From the NCBI RefSeq assembly GCF_964340395.1, contig NC_135568.1, positions 4,816,579-4,880,578 on the forward strand: a DNA stretch of 64,000 nucleotides. Direction: 5' to 3'. Origin of the DNA: Glandiceps talaboti (taxonomy: Eukaryota; Hemichordata; Enteropneusta; Spengelidae). Below are positions 1 through 12,084 of this stretch, one piece after another (the first letter of the stretch is position 1; every line of letters starts with the position of its first letter). The notes under the pieces are model-generated. The model was not told the origin of the DNA. It made no database searches and saw nothing but the letters and a program-made list of their open reading frames with translations. The position numbers and the translations under genes were made by a program.

Positions 1-290
1 TACATCTCAACAGCTAGAATGGCACTTAGCCCTCTTATAATTTCTGCGTTCTTCATGAACAAGGCAACACAGACACTGAACCCTCGTCATTTCTATGTCC
101 TCTCTGACCAATGTAACAAGGTAATTTCTGTAATTATAACTGTTTTCCCTGACCACATCAACACTAGCACTGTGCCCTTTTGTAATTTATGTGTTCTTTG
201 TGAACAAGGTAACATGGTACAAATTTGCCCTCTTCTAATTTCCTATTACTATTCTGTGATGAAACATACAATCCAAAACACTTAAATTAC
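1..290. repeat. Decayed tandem repeat, period about 145 bp
   Basis: The phrase around 27-75 (CCCTCTTATAATTTCTGCGT, then CATGAACAAGGCAACA) recurs at about 172-215 (CCCTTTTGTAATTTATGTGT, then GTGAACAAGGTAACA) and begins a third time near 228. Two to three diverged units; coding frames across it are incidental. Confidence 0.45.
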
Positions 291-1089
291 CCAAATACTA
301 TTTTTAGAAATTTAATTTAATGGGTGTCAAAGTCAATCCTCATTTGTGGCACAAAAGAAATGAACAGTGGATATAGCCAGGTAATGTAATTTACTTTTTA
401 CTGTCCATAAAACATGATCATCTATCGTAAGGTGATGGACAAACAGTTTAAACAGATAAACTAACAAAGATATTTTCACAATCAGGACCTAATGTACACT
501 TAAAATGACATTTCTGTCAACTACATTTATTTATGAGTGGCTGAGGACAGCCAAGTAAAATGACAGATCACAAAATAATTGATAAATGTTTCCCATTCGT
601 TTTCTCCACTCTGCTGTGGGAATATTGACTAGTCTCTTCACTACCTATTTCGTGTAGATAGCGTTTGACAGAAATTTGTTTTTTCCATAAATTTTGGCAA
701 TGTTCAATTTCATTTTACTCTGAAATAGCAGAAAAAATATAATGTGCCACAATACTTGGTTTTTATAAATGATTTAGGGTTTCAACACACTGTAGACAAC
801 AATGCAAAAGTCCTTAATAATATTTAAAATCACAGATCTTTCGATTGAAAATTCTGTTATAAGATGGAGGTACAGTAACAAAAGCACAGAAAGATCTCAA
901 GAATCATGCACACCAAAAAAGACGTTCTCTAAATGATAGAGGATATGGTTAGATGGTAGGAATGGTGTAAATAGTTTATTCATTCCACTGGGCTATAATG
1001 TTCCCAGATAGAAAATAATTTATCTAGACAAGAGGTTTTTATCAACTCTCTACGTCTATAAACACTTTTGCACAACTTGAGGTTGCCTA
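291..1089. other. AT-rich intronic sequence, nothing recognised
   Basis: No ORF, RNA gene, TIR or clear repeat was seen in this stretch. Confidence 0.4.
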
Positions 1090-1530
1090 CGCATTTATCA
1101 TGAGTGAACACATCCATTCACGGTGAACGCTATGTTTTCTATGAACATATCTAATGGTTGGACAAAATATTCCAACTTCAGTTAAATGTACATGTTATAA
1201 CAGTTTTAGATATTGGTATGGAAACAAAATTACATCAACATTTTTTTGTCAATGATCAAGCATTTCCGAAACATCATTTTCACTGCATTTCTATGTATAT
1301 ATCAAACGGTTGAACAAAATATACCCATATTTAGACTTCAGCTATTTAAATACATGTTCAGTTATTTATAGAGGTACATAACAGTTTGCGATAGTATTCA
1401 TAAGGAAAAGGGTACGAAATTATGCCCAGTCCTAAAATGACATCAGCAATTTTCACCTGTATTCAAGTATTTCCTGAGTATATCAACTAGTTTAACACAA
1501 TTTACACCATGTTCAGATGTCAAAAGGAAA
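1090..1530. repeat. Decayed tandem repeat, period about 170 bp
   Basis: Three diverged units share the order: CATTTCTATG or similar, ATATCaAATGGTTG-ACAAAATAT, a CCA(T/A)xTTCAGxT step, then TACATGTTxx-ATAACAGTTT. Units start near 1130, 1285 and 1460. Confidence 0.4.
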
Positions 1531-1839
1531 AAGGTCCTCATTTTTAGAAGCTTGGTCATTTTTTAACAATTCAAATGAATATATATCTGTCCATCAATCA
1601 ATCAACATTGTATATCTATTCTATTGTCAATTAAGTAACATTTACTATCAGATAAAATTGTTCACTTACGACTGTTAAAGTCACTTAATTATCTGTACAT
1701 GTACAACGTAATGAGTTATCTAGGTATGGTGAGAGGTAACAGCAGTTCACACGCTATAACTAACTCATATTACATAGATATCTCAAGGAGTTTTCCAAAC
1801 GTTCTTTCCATAAATAAGTGCATGATTATTTTGTTACAT

Positions 1840-2410
1840 GTCACTTCAACAGGCTACCATTTGACTGCTACAATGGTCTTTGATTAGTGCTATAGTAACA
1901 GTGGATGGTTTATGACATAGCAGATTTAAAGCCTAATGTATCAATCCCATGGTTCTGGATTAGTACTCAGTAGATAACTTGTCACAATGGTCTTGAATTA
2001 GTATTATCATATCCATGGATGATTTGTCACTTGTAGTATTTTGTGTAGTACAACCATCCCTACCCCATAGAAAGAGGATCGCAGCCAAATCCCAAAGTCT
2101 ATGATTAATATCATCTCATCAGTGGGTATCCTTCCTGATATCTGAATCCCATGGTCTTCGTATTATCTAGTAAGTAGATAGTTCAGGGAAATGAAAGCCC
2201 CATGATTCAGCTCCTTGTACTATACTATCAGTAAAGCTATAAGAATCAGAGGTCGTTCTTTAGTTCAGGACCAACTAAGCCCTCAAAGATAACCATAATT
2301 AAAACCTAAAATGTAATCTTAATTCAACATGGGCCATATTAAAGGCCAATGTTTAAATCCCCCAGTCTTGGATTAGTGCCATCTTACAAGTGGATTTGAT
2401 AGGATCATTA
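1840..2410. repeat. Decayed tandem repeat, period about 90 bp
   Basis: The motif TGGTCTTGGATTAGTACTAT and close variants recur near 1873, 1949, 1988, 2150 and 2365, usually following AATCCCATGG or CACAATGG. Units are strongly diverged. Confidence 0.4.
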
Positions 2411-2877
2411 TTTAGTCATATGTAGTTCCTTTGTCAATATATAGTTCCCCACACACACCACACATCAAATACGCACACACTAAGCAAACACTTAAATACA
2501 TAATATTGAAGTCCTAGCTAAAGCTTGTTTTTACCTTGTAGCACTTTGACAGTTGCACAGATAATATCACATTCAACAATGTGTGATCTCAGGTTTACAT
2601 GTTCAAACACAAATGGGTATTAATATTAATACAAACATTTTTTTTAAATATTGAGAACATATGACAAAATTTACTGTAAATGTTAGTGAAAAGAATAATT
2701 CTTAATTTATATCAATCAAGATTCATTATTTTCCACATGGTAAACCTTTTGATGTTCTGTTTATTAATTTATTGAAACAACAGTGACTTATAATCCCAAG
2801 GGAGCTGGGTAAATATTTGATTTATTCTCTATTCTATTCATTGTCATTTCCCACATGTATGTCAATATCCTATCTAT
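2411..2877. other. AT-rich intronic sequence
   Basis: Holds a short CA-rich patch near 2448-2485 and otherwise no recognised feature. Confidence 0.4.
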
Positions 2878-3232
2878 TGTACACTTTGCGATTTCTTTTT
2901 GGCTGTTACGTTTACTGTCGTTTGTTCTTTTGTGAGTGGTTGTTACATACATCTAACACAACATTATAGGTGCCAATCAGAATCTGTCTTACAATATATA
3001 CACTCAAAGTCCGAAACTGAAAGGAAGAGAAACAATAACATAACATCATTGTCTGCGCTCTGTGCTCATGCTCTTTTTCGAACAGAGCGCTCTAAAGAAC
3101 TGCACCCGTATGTTTTGGCACATTACACGTTCTCATTCATTGAGTGAAGTCCCTCAGGTGTATGTAACGAGTGCTCACAAAAGAACAAACGACAGTAAAC
3201 GTAACAGCCAAAAAGGAATCGTGAAGTGTACA
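2878..3232. mobile_element. MITE-like element, family A copy 1
   Basis: Terminal inverted repeats of about 75 bp: the left arm starts TGTACACTTTGCGATTTCTT at 2878, and the right arm read on the minus strand starts TGTACACTTCACGATTCCTT at 3232. Both continue through TTTTGGCTGTTACGTTTACT and GTCGTTTGTTCTTTTGTGAG. The interior (about 190 bp) has no transposase. A second copy lies at 32198. Non-autonomous DNA transposon; superfamily not assigned because no clear target-site duplication was found. The flank ATCGGATTTTAATCAGATT on the right is shared with copy 2 and may be part of a longer terminus. Confidence 0.82.
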
Positions 3233-3284
3233 ATACATCGGATTTTAATCAGATTGGTCAATATCATTACACCATGCATAAGCC

Positions 3285-3530
3285 AAGATATTGTCTTTGA
3301 ACAGAAAATATGGATTTATAACCCGGTCATTCTACGTCAGTGGTTCTGTAGACTGTAAGATGTGTCGTGCCGTGTCGTGCCGTGTCGTGCCATGTCGCCC
3401 TCACCAGCCTCCTTTCAGAGCAGAGGTTGACCGATGTGTGAGGGTGCCATGTCACGACGTACCGTACGTACAGACTACTGGGTCTGCAGTGTTCAAAAAT
3501 ATGAGTCAAAATCTTTGCTGGATGTGTACT
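3285..3530 (+). repeat. Dispersed repeat family F copy, with short CGTGC tandem
   Basis: AACAGAAAATATGGATTTAT followed by ACCCGGTCATTCTACGTCA resembles segments at 19684 and 24245. Within it, 3363-3395 holds a 10-bp tandem (CGTGCCGTGT, three units). Affiliation is weak because only the first 60 bp align well. Confidence 0.4.
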
Positions 3531-4024
3531 CTGTTACACTCCTCTGGATAGAGAAATGACTGTAACAAACTCAACAGATCCAATGAATAATAGACAGGCT
3601 AACAGGAACTTTTTATACATGATTTATGGATTTTCCATTTCAGCAATATTTGTTTTGTATTCCTATCAGAATATAAATCATTATTTGTAGGGATTTTTGC
3701 AGAGTATTTTTATCAAATGTTTGAATATCTACATGCAATGCATTCTACATATTAGTCTAGACGCTATCCATGGCATCAAATCTTAAGATCTCTTTTGTGA
3801 ATTGGATAGATCTTGAGACTGACTGCCACTAGTAGTATCCGGACTAATATTGAATATTTTGATTTATTTTCATTTCTCTTAAAAATGACAGGGTTATACA
3901 GGTTTTATCACAGCTTTTACATAGCAGTGGGTTCTACCTTTCTCATCGTGTTCTCTTGAAAATATTTGCACAGTAATTAACATGTATTCTTTTTGTTATA
4001 CAAATTTCCTCTACTCTGCCATTA
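3531..4024. other. AT-rich intronic sequence
   Basis: No feature recognised. Confidence 0.35.
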
Positions 4025-4570
4025 CTTTCCGTGGGGTGTAGGGTGGGGGGTGGGGTGGTGGTAGTATGCTCAAAACATTTGTCTTGGGTTTGAATAGAAT
4101 TTAAAGTCATGTTTTCATATTTCCTCAAAGACAGCAAATTGTAACCATATATTTCTCTTCACTTTTATTTTATTTTACTTATCTCGTTTCCATTTGACCT
4201 TTGTTTGTAACCTTTAGTACTTTCAGGAGGAATTATTACACGTTTGAATAAATTATACTATTCTGTATATTATTAACAGAAAAAGTATAATTAATTTCTG
4301 AGGAGAGTGTTGTGCCTATTTTTATTTTGGTTTGTGCACCCAGTTTTCAGTAGGGGAAGGAAGGGGAGGAACACTGATGATACATTTATCTTAGACTAAG
4401 CACTGTTTTCAAATTGGGGGGAGGGGGGGGTTAGAACATTGTGAACATATGTTTTTGAGCACTCAGTTTCCAAATGGGGGTAGGAAGGGGACCATATATT
4501 TATCTTGGTTTAAACACTCAGTTTTCAATGGAGACACTGTGACCATTTTGTGTTTGATTTGAACAGGAGT
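4025..4570. repeat. Decayed G-rich tandem repeat, period about 90-100 bp
   Basis: Alternation of G-rich runs (for example GGGTGGGGGGTGGGGTGG at 4042 and GGGGGGAGGGGGGG near 4417) with TTTATCTTGGxTTxAAxCAC and CTCAGTTTxCAAATGGGG. About five diverged units. The G runs could form quadruplexes on the plus strand. Confidence 0.4.
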
Positions 4571-4983
4571 TAGTTTCATGTTGAATTTTCAGTGAATTCT
4601 TTGACTCGTTTATTTATAGGGTTCAATCACTCCTAATGGTATTAACAACATTTCCATATGGAAGTGATAGAATTTGTGATCAACGCATCTAGTGTTTTGG
4701 AATTAAACGAGGTCAGATGGTCATTTAAGGTCATACAAATGCTTGCCTCCTATCACACTATGGACTTAGTTTGATCTATGATACATCCTTTGTTCAAAGT
4801 TGACATGTTCTGTCAGATCTATCTCTACTTAACATTGGATTATTTATTCTGATATCATAAATACTGTGTGAATATATCAGTAATATAGTCATATCAATGT
4901 CTTCTTAGTCTGTAAAGGATAATATTGATGTAACGGTGTACAAATACACACAAATGAGTATTTTGGTGAGATGCATATAAATA

Positions 4984-5130
4984 TACACTGTATGTATGTA
5001 CATATGTGTGTATGTGTGTGTGTATGTATGTATGTATGTATGTATGTATGTATGTATGTATGTATGTATGTATGTATGTACGTACGTACGTACGTACGTA
5101 CGTACGTACGTACGTACGTATGTATGTGTC
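4984..5130 (+). repeat. Composite microsatellite (TGTA)n then (CGTA)n
   Basis: A TATG/TGTG-rich start passes into an uninterrupted TGTA tract up to 5080, then ten perfect CGTA units (5081-5120), then TGTATG. ORFs over it read MYVCMYV/RTYVRTYV and are artefacts. Confidence 0.97.
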
Positions 5131-6072
5131 TTTGTGTGTGTTTAACTCATGTAATTTAATACACCAGTTTGTATTTTCTCTGAAAATTCTATGTAATTCA
5201 TATTGCTATGCTGTGGGTGAAACCATGGTAGTCCAAGCACACAGACCTTACCACACTGAGACAACAGTATTAGTAACTGTCAACAATCCAACAACCTTAT
5301 GACAGCCACTTGGCATTCCACAACAATTCATCCACTATATAGCCTTTACAATGAAATGACTCCACATACCTATGCTATATACAGTGGTTCAAATTTCAAT
5401 CTAAACCATCTACCTACACACTTCACAATTCAACTCACATACTCCAATTTTCCATGCTCTGTGCAACGAGGGCAGTACAACATTGAAACCATGCTTTCCA
5501 CACAACACATATCTCCTGGCCACTTAGCGTCACCATGACAACATGATTACTTCCATCACAAGCCCCACCCCTAACTGTCAGCTTGCCTGAAATTCTTTGT
5601 TATTGGCTGCCAATCATCCATCAACACATTCATAGAAGTAGACAACATCAACTCAGAACTCATCACTTGATGACAATACTACATTTTCTATAGTACACCC
5701 ATGTATATTTGACAATGCCTGTGTGGATTCAAAGGCAATACAGCCAGGCTGTCAGAATCAACTTATTTTCAATGTGTATCACACAGTGGTAGCAATTTAT
5801 CCAATACGATTACAAGTACGTGATGCAATAATATGACTTATTTCATTTCTTTGCCAAGTATATCACAAGATTACCTTATTCCTTCATGAACATTTTGAGA
5901 ATTGAAACACAAAGCTTATTTAAGCCATCTGACTGAAACACAATGTGTACATTGTATATAAGCTAATTTAGTACCTACAGTACACATAGTTTTCAGATTT
6001 GTAACACCATTAGTTCCTAAGTACATATTTATCCTGCATATTACAGCTCAAGAATCACTTGTAATGCCAACT
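5131..6072. other. Intronic sequence, no recognised feature
   Basis: AT-rich, slightly pyrimidine/CA-rich stretch; one 79-codon ORF at 5299 has no recognisable domain and is taken as chance. Confidence 0.35.
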
Positions 6073-6366
6073 CTGCTAGTATCAGGCTAGTATTGGGCTA
6101 GTATCGGGATAGTATCGGGCTAGCATCGGCCTAGTATCAGGCTAGTATTTGGCTAGTATCGGGCTAGTACTGGGCTAGTATCAGGCTAGCATTGGGCTAG
6201 TATCAGGCTAGCATCGGGCTAGTATCAGGCTAGCATCAGGCTAGTATTTGGCTAGTATCGGGCTAGTACTGGGCTAGTATCAGGCTAGCATTGGGCTAGT
6301 ATCAGGCTAGCATCGGGCTAGTATCAGGCTAGCATCGGCCTAGTATCAGGCTAGCATTGGGTTAGC
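6073..6366 (+). repeat. 11-bp minisatellite with 99-bp higher-order repeat
   Basis: About 26-27 units of 11 bp, consensus (G/A)GGCTAG(T/C)AT(C/T). Two successive blocks of nine units, 6139-6237 and 6238-6336, are identical base for base by eye, so the array is a 99-bp higher-order repeat over an 11-bp unit. Flanking sequence (6367-6770) and segments near 13500 and 16320 carry related GGCTAG motifs. Confidence 0.96.
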
Positions 6367-6409
6367 TCTCGTGTTAACACTAAGCTGCTACTATCACCAC
6401 ACCAGCAAC

Positions 6410-6770
6410 ACTGTTTGCAACTGAAAACATACCACCTCACCAGTCAAATGTTAACACCAAGCTTACAACTCAACACCAGGGCTTGCACTAACACCTTACC
6501 AGCATGTGTTAGAAACTGAAAGGGTTGATGCCTATACCAGGCTAGCTCATCGCTAACACTGGGCTGGCACTAACAACTCACCAGTATGTGTTAACAACTG
6601 GAAGGGTTAATGCTGACATCAGCCATATGTTAATACAAGGCTAGCTCCGTGCTAACACTGGGCTGGTCAGTAACATCTTACCAGCATGTAGTAGCAACTA
6701 GAAGGGTTATTTTACAATGTGTGCCTCAGCCTATCTTAACACCAGGCTTGCAAATCAGAAAGGGATTCTG
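6410..6770 (+). repeat. Decayed tandem repeat, period about 82-100 bp
   Basis: ACCAGCATGTGTTA and variants at 6498, 6580 and 6680 are each followed by AACTGxAAGGGTTxATGC, and the first two also by AGGCTAGCTCxxxGCTAACA with CTGGGCTGG. A relative is at 16500-16640. Confidence 0.6.
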
Positions 6771-7435
6771 AAGCTGAACCCTGCATTATGTTTATTTTAT
6801 GAATTGCTAGAGATGATTTATGAGTGCAAATACTGCTATAAAGTGTTACAGCTATAATGAATTACTGCAGACTTTTACAAATTAAAGTTCATCACATCCT
6901 AAAGGATCAAACACCTATCGTGACAAGTGTAATACATCAGTTTATTGCATCTTTTTTAATTAAAATCCTTTCAAGAACATGACTTCAACAGATCCAAATT
7001 TACTGGCGCTATTAGTATTCAAGTCTTGTATATACTTATAATCTTAATTTATTATTTGTGTAAAGTGAGATTGTTAAACTGAAGTTAATACCTGTATGAC
7101 TTTTGTACAGTTGTTACTATTGTTGGTGACATAGTTCAAACAACCCTGACACATCAAAACCATAATGTTCCTTTCTTAAAATCCAAACATTTATTTATGT
7201 AAACTTGATCCCTTCCTAAAGTTGATCCAATGAGATTCATCAGCTTGGTTTCCTGAGATATATAAAGGTTATTTTATCACACAGGAAATGTTACCTTGTT
7301 CAAATATTTCGTCTAGACTTGACTGACTTCCTAAAGTTGTTTATCAAAATATTTTGATATTAATTTATTCATAAAGATTATTTCCTTGATTCTGATCTAA
7401 AATAAACCTACAACATGACACAGTTTTACAGAATG
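6771..7435. other. AT-rich intronic sequence
   Basis: No feature recognised. Confidence 0.35.
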
Positions 7436-7439
7436 ATAA

Positions 7440-7800
7440 GAATTTTTGTGAATTTTGGCAGTAAAATAACACAATTTTGGTATAAATTCATTTATGTAGA
7501 ATAATACTGCATTTCAAGTCTAAAATAAAATTGAACAGTGACAAAAATTACAGTAAATCACAAATTTTTGTTCAACATTTTTTTTGGCACGAAAACAGCA
7601 CAATTTTGGTATCAATTCATTTATATAGAATAATACTGCATTTCAAGTCTAAAATAAAATTGAACAGTGACAAAAATTACAGTAAATCACAAATTTTTGT
7701 TCAACATTTTTTTTGCCGGGAAAACAGCACAATTTTGGCAATAAAGATTTCTATGAATCTAGTATCAAATTGAAAAGTAACAAAAATTCATAGAGCATCA
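7440..7800. repeat. Tandem duplication, period 129 bp
   Basis: ATAATACTGCATTTCAAGTC at 7501 recurs at 7630, and about 110 bp after each are nearly identical, including the TTTTTGTTCAACATTTTTTT block. A third, diverged partial unit follows from 7735. Low divergence suggests a recent duplication. Confidence 0.9.
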
Positions 7801-9060
7801 GGGAATTTGTTTAACTGATTTTGGAGGGGAAATTACTTCATTCATTTTAGCTTCATTTTATATGAATAACATTAAGAAATTTTGTGGTTGTAGAGTCTAG
7901 CACTAAAGAGATCTGTCGTGCCTACATGTCTAATGAAAATTGATTGAATTCTTCAGCACTGAAATTGAATCACATGACCGGTCAGGCTATTGTTCCAGCA
8001 GTTATAAATGACCTTTCAACAGTGTTGAAATTCTTAAGTTCTAGTTTTATGTGAAAATGTAGAAAAGAAAGACAGCGATTTATTGGCGACAAATCAACAT
8101 ACAGGTGATACACAAGACCTTGATATTATTTACTAACCATTCCTTGCAGTATATAAAGCAAATACTATGCATTGCCTGCAGGCCATTTGCTTTCTGATGT
8201 GTGAACATCTCTAACTTTACAAAAACACATTTGTCATCATAGCAGTCTATCAGATAGAAACACTGCAGATACAAGCAAATTGCTTTCCTGAAAAATTCTA
8301 AATAATGATGCCTTCTTTTTCTTTGTGATCACTGCTGTGCTGTCCCATTATTTTTATACATGGACTAGACCATTTTTGAAATAGGGAAATCCAGATCAAT
8401 AATGACTACATACTTGGAATAATTCACACAATATAGACACGAGTGTTGTTACTATAGATATTCATATTAAAGCAAAAGTCCAGTCAGACTTATTTCTGCC
8501 TTTAATACACTTGTATTGATTACCGCTATTAACTTGCATATGATTTAGGTGATAAAATAACACTTTGGTAACATACATGTACACTTAGACATCTTGTAAA
8601 GAAGCCCTACTGCACTTGAAATGTGTTCAGCAGCCATTTTGGAGACTTCAACAAGGGTCTAAGGGAACACCCTCTAGTAAAGACATCATACCTACCCTAA
8701 AATCATTCTCATGCATTTGTCTCTCTGTTATGCTTTGTAACTGATGTGTTGCGCATAATTTATGACTCAAAACGATGCAAAAAATATTTCCATGCAACTT
8801 ATTAAAGCTGAACGAGTTGTCACTAGAGTATTAATTTTTCAAACTGACAACCAAAAATACATTAACTGAAAATTGTTCAAATACCAATAATTAGTAGCAG
8901 TCTAGACACCTTACATGTTAATTATACAGCTTTATGTTAGCTGTAATTAGTACAGTAACAGGGGAATCATAATCATGTATTAATTTCATGGTGTGAACCA
9001 AAAATCAATTTGACTGGATTTATTGTACCATATGTGTACAGCTACACAAATATATTTACC
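7801..9060. other. AT-rich intronic sequence
   Basis: No gene, RNA or strong repeat recognised across this 1.2 kb. Confidence 0.35.
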
Positions 9061-9255
9061 CACAGGTGATTCAATACTATGGTATATGAGTAAAGTCATT
9101 ATATCTGACAAACAGTTTAAAAAAGTATTAATAAAATAGATACTATTCATGGTGTATGTTAGATGATTCACCAACAGGTGATTCAATACTGTTCACGTGT
9201 ATGATATTACGATTTAGTCATTTATCTAACAAAACAGTTTCAAAAAACATTCCTA
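9055..9255. repeat. Diverged tandem duplication, period about 112 bp
   Basis: CAGGTGATTCAATACT at 9063 and again at 9175, followed in both by TATGATxxx, AGTCATT-ATCT and ACAAACAGTTT. Confidence 0.6.
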
Positions 9256-9800
9256 TTGCAGTTAGTTTTGTGTTAATTAATAATTAATTCATTACACAAG
9301 CGACCTATCGGTCAGAATAGCTCCGCTGTTTGTTTTTTTAATTTAATTTTTTATTTTGGTGACATGTAGAAGTGGTTCAGGTCTTCAGCTCTTCGAGTCA
9401 CTATGCAGTTTTGTTTTAGCGATGCAATAAAGTGGTTAGTGGTTTCATATGATGTCTCACTATAAAACACATTTTACACAGAAGTTGGTAATGTATTGTA
9501 CTTTTATACCATAGTCACCATTTTATAACAAAAATCTACTGTTATGAAAAATTGCACAAAATCTCAGAAAAAAATGACTGGGAAATGCACACAAGAAAAA
9601 GAAAAAAAGAGGATTTTGAGGTTGGCTATAAGTAATTCCAGTGTCTTACAGCTGTAACCCTGGAACATTTTAATGAAGAATGAAATAAACTAGGGATCTA
9701 AAATAATTTTGAGGCAATTTGAATTTCAATTTTCTAACAAATTTACAAAGTCAACAACATTCAACTTGTTCTAGTTGTGGTAGATATATATAGGGAAGAA
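9256..9800. other. Intronic sequence with a GCTCCGCTGT motif
   Basis: AGCTCCGCTGT at 9320-9330 is the inverse of AGCGGAGCT near 11752, possibly the two ends of an old larger insertion. The remainder is AT-rich and unassigned. Confidence 0.25.
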
Positions 9801-10338
9801 ATGTATTAATCGCCATCTTAGTTTCCGTATGGCGACAATCTCAAGTACCCGGAAGAGAGTCATTCTCAGCCATACGTTACAGTGGTAACACTCGTTCATG
9901 TTCGGTTACCTTTCACAAAGAAAACACAACGAAATGGTTGAAATGATCTTTTTTAAATTTCTTTTCATCACAACAACAAAATCTGCGTGATCAAAAGTGT
10001 TGTAAACTAAACCAGAAAGAATTATCGGACTGGCTAAACTTCCCGATGAACTGGAAGGTCCTACTACTTCCAAGTAAGCCTCGATAGTACTATAGTACGT
10101 GAGAAAATCGTCTCAAACTAGCGATACAACTTTCAAAATATAACTTGACATGTCTTCATTTGTTAGAGTTATACAATTCAAGACGGGTTTTCACTCGAAA
10201 ACAACAATTCTGTGAATAATGACACTCTGAACGCAGCGATTTCTCGGACGATGTTACCACTGTAACGTATGGCTGACAACGACTTGCTTCCGGGTTAGTC
10301 CCTCGTGCATACGGGTGGATTGTCGGCGATTAATACAT
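9801..10338. mobile_element. TIR element, family B (about 538 bp)
   Basis: Left end ATGTATTAATCGCC at 9801 is matched by its inverse GGCGATTAATACAT ending at 10338. Inverted similarity continues inward through GGCGACAATC/GATTGTCGGCG, ACCCGGAAG/CTTCCGGGT and AGCCATACGTTACAGTGGTA/TACCACTGTAACGTATGGCT, so the arms are about 95 bp. The interior has no transposase ORF. The element is CpG-richer than its surroundings. The target-site duplication is ambiguous. Confidence 0.85.
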
Positions 10339-10700
10339 ACATGTACATCGTCTGATATTTTAATTCACAGTGTTTTTTGTGACCGGCGCCTGTCAGCAGA
10401 CTCTGCCATTTTTTTCATCATTCCATTGTATTTAAACCTTGTACTTGACATTTCGCAATATTTATAATTCTCAACAAAATACCTCAACATGCCTCACTTC
10501 GCTCGTACTCAAAGCAGCCCCGCACGTAGTCCTGCTTGCATACGGAGGAATTCGGGACTCGATTCTGACAATTGTCCCTCCCCCTCCGGTGTTTAGAGTC
10601 AAGTCAGTAATACAGACTCGTGCACCCGAGGACTTCCCCGCGCGGTATGATCACTGACACTGATGACATGAGAGAGAACCTTTTCGGATTTACATGTAAA
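10339..10700. other. CpG-rich patch, unassigned
   Basis: GC- and CpG-rich sequence (CGCACGTAGTCC, CCCGCGCGGTATG) abutting the family B element. It could be part of a second, degraded insertion. The 72- and 92-codon ORFs over it on opposite strands have no recognisable domain. Confidence 0.3.
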
Positions 10701-11339
10701 ACGGGGAAAGATACGCAAAACATAATGCAAAGTCTGAAGCCAAATTAAAGTTGTAATTATTTTAATTATTTTTACTTGCCAAATATTTGCATTTTGGAAA
10801 GGCAAGACACGTTCATGTCGTTTAACTTTACATGTGAACTGTCGGCCATATTTAAACTTCAACCGCATGCCTGGCATGCCCTTCCTTACGCAAGTTGTCT
10901 GAATTCTGGTTCACTGTCATTCCAAATTGCACGACAATATAGAATTAACCACAAGTTACATGTTATCTGAAAACATCACACTTTTATAGTGGGTCTGAAG
11001 TGTGATTTTAGTGAGTACTAAGAACGTCCTGTGTTGATACTCAAGATACTTGCTGTGGAAAATCGCTCGGTCGAATGAGGTCACCTTCAGCTTCTGGTCG
11101 AATCAGGATAGAGTATGCAAATGAGGATGTTGCGGATTGGCTGATAATGTAGAAGGGTGCAGAATTGGATTTGAAGTTTACAACCCTGTTTCGAACAAAC
11201 GCTTGTCATTTGGGCGCCCAATGCGTAGAATTATGACTATAGCACATATTACATTGCTTGTTTGACGTCAATAGTGTCTTTTGAAAAGTGGCAGTTTACT
11301 TAAAGTCTCGTCGACTGATTTCCAATATGGCGTCGGTCA
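10701..11339. other. Intronic sequence
   Basis: No feature recognised; mixed composition with scattered CpG. Confidence 0.3.
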
Positions 11340-11660
11340 TTATGCTCATTAACATATTCATTTTTTTTTCAAATTACAAAAAAAAAATCATAAAAAATAA
11401 AAATGAGGATGTGCTGACTTGAAATTAACAAATCTGAGTAAGCTACCCCCTGCGCATCAACACGCCAGATATCAAAGCAATCTAATAAGAGGTTTTCAAG
11501 GAGTTGATGAAAATGACATTTTATGAAAAAAAATCATAAAAAATTGAAAATGGCACAGATCAACTTGGCATGAACAAATCTGAATAGCCTCCCCCCAGGG
11601 AACATGCACACCAAATATCGAAGAATTCCGACTGTCACTTATGGAGTAGATAGTAAAAAT
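11340..11660. repeat. Diverged duplication, period about 165 bp
   Basis: The pattern A-rich run, ATCATAAAAAATxxAAAATG, then AACAAATCTGAxTAxxCTxC, then CCCCxGxGxAxCAxxCACxCC, then AxATATC(A/G)AAG appears from 11385 and again from 11530. Probably an internally repeated dispersed element. Confidence 0.55.
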
Positions 11661-11725
11661 ATAAAAGTTTGACGGACACCTATGATTCACTCTACTCTCT
11701 ATACCTCAATACCCACCTATACCTA

Positions 11726-11760
11726 AAGCTACGCTTTCAGCTTTCGCTGACAGCGGAGCT
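11726..11760. repeat. Strong imperfect palindrome (hairpin)
   Basis: AGCTACGCTTTCAGC pairs with GCTGACAGCGGAGCT around a TTTC loop, with only two mismatches in about 15 pairs. Likely the end of a mobile element or a cruciform-forming site. An inverse copy of its outer arm lies at 9320. Confidence 0.7.
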
Positions 11761-12084
11761 AAAAATACAAACCGCAATGATTTGCTTATATTTATGACAT
11801 TTTTACACCTCAATCACAATCAGGGTACATTTACAAAATTTTCAGTGTTATGAGCATAATTACAAAATACTATGCCAGAGAGAAAGTATCTGTCAACTTT
11901 ATTTGGAAGAAAGCTTTGAGAACTAGAACTTGCAAGTGAATCCATCAAGAATTGTTCAAACTGCAACTATTTTATATTATATTACGGGAAATAAAATCTA
12001 GAGGAGAATGCTGAAAAACCTTTTTGTACAATAAGTATCAGGTATCATAGTTTCAAAAAATATAAAAAAAAGAAAAGTCTCAGA

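Noticed and set aside
4971-5302. ORFs reading MYVCMYV and RTYVRTYV
   Set aside because: Translation of the TGTA/CGTA microsatellite.
11726-11765. Helitron 3' end (hairpin followed by CTAA)
   Set aside because: The hairpin abuts CTAA with no 10-12 bp gap, the next base is A and not T, and no 5' TC end was found.
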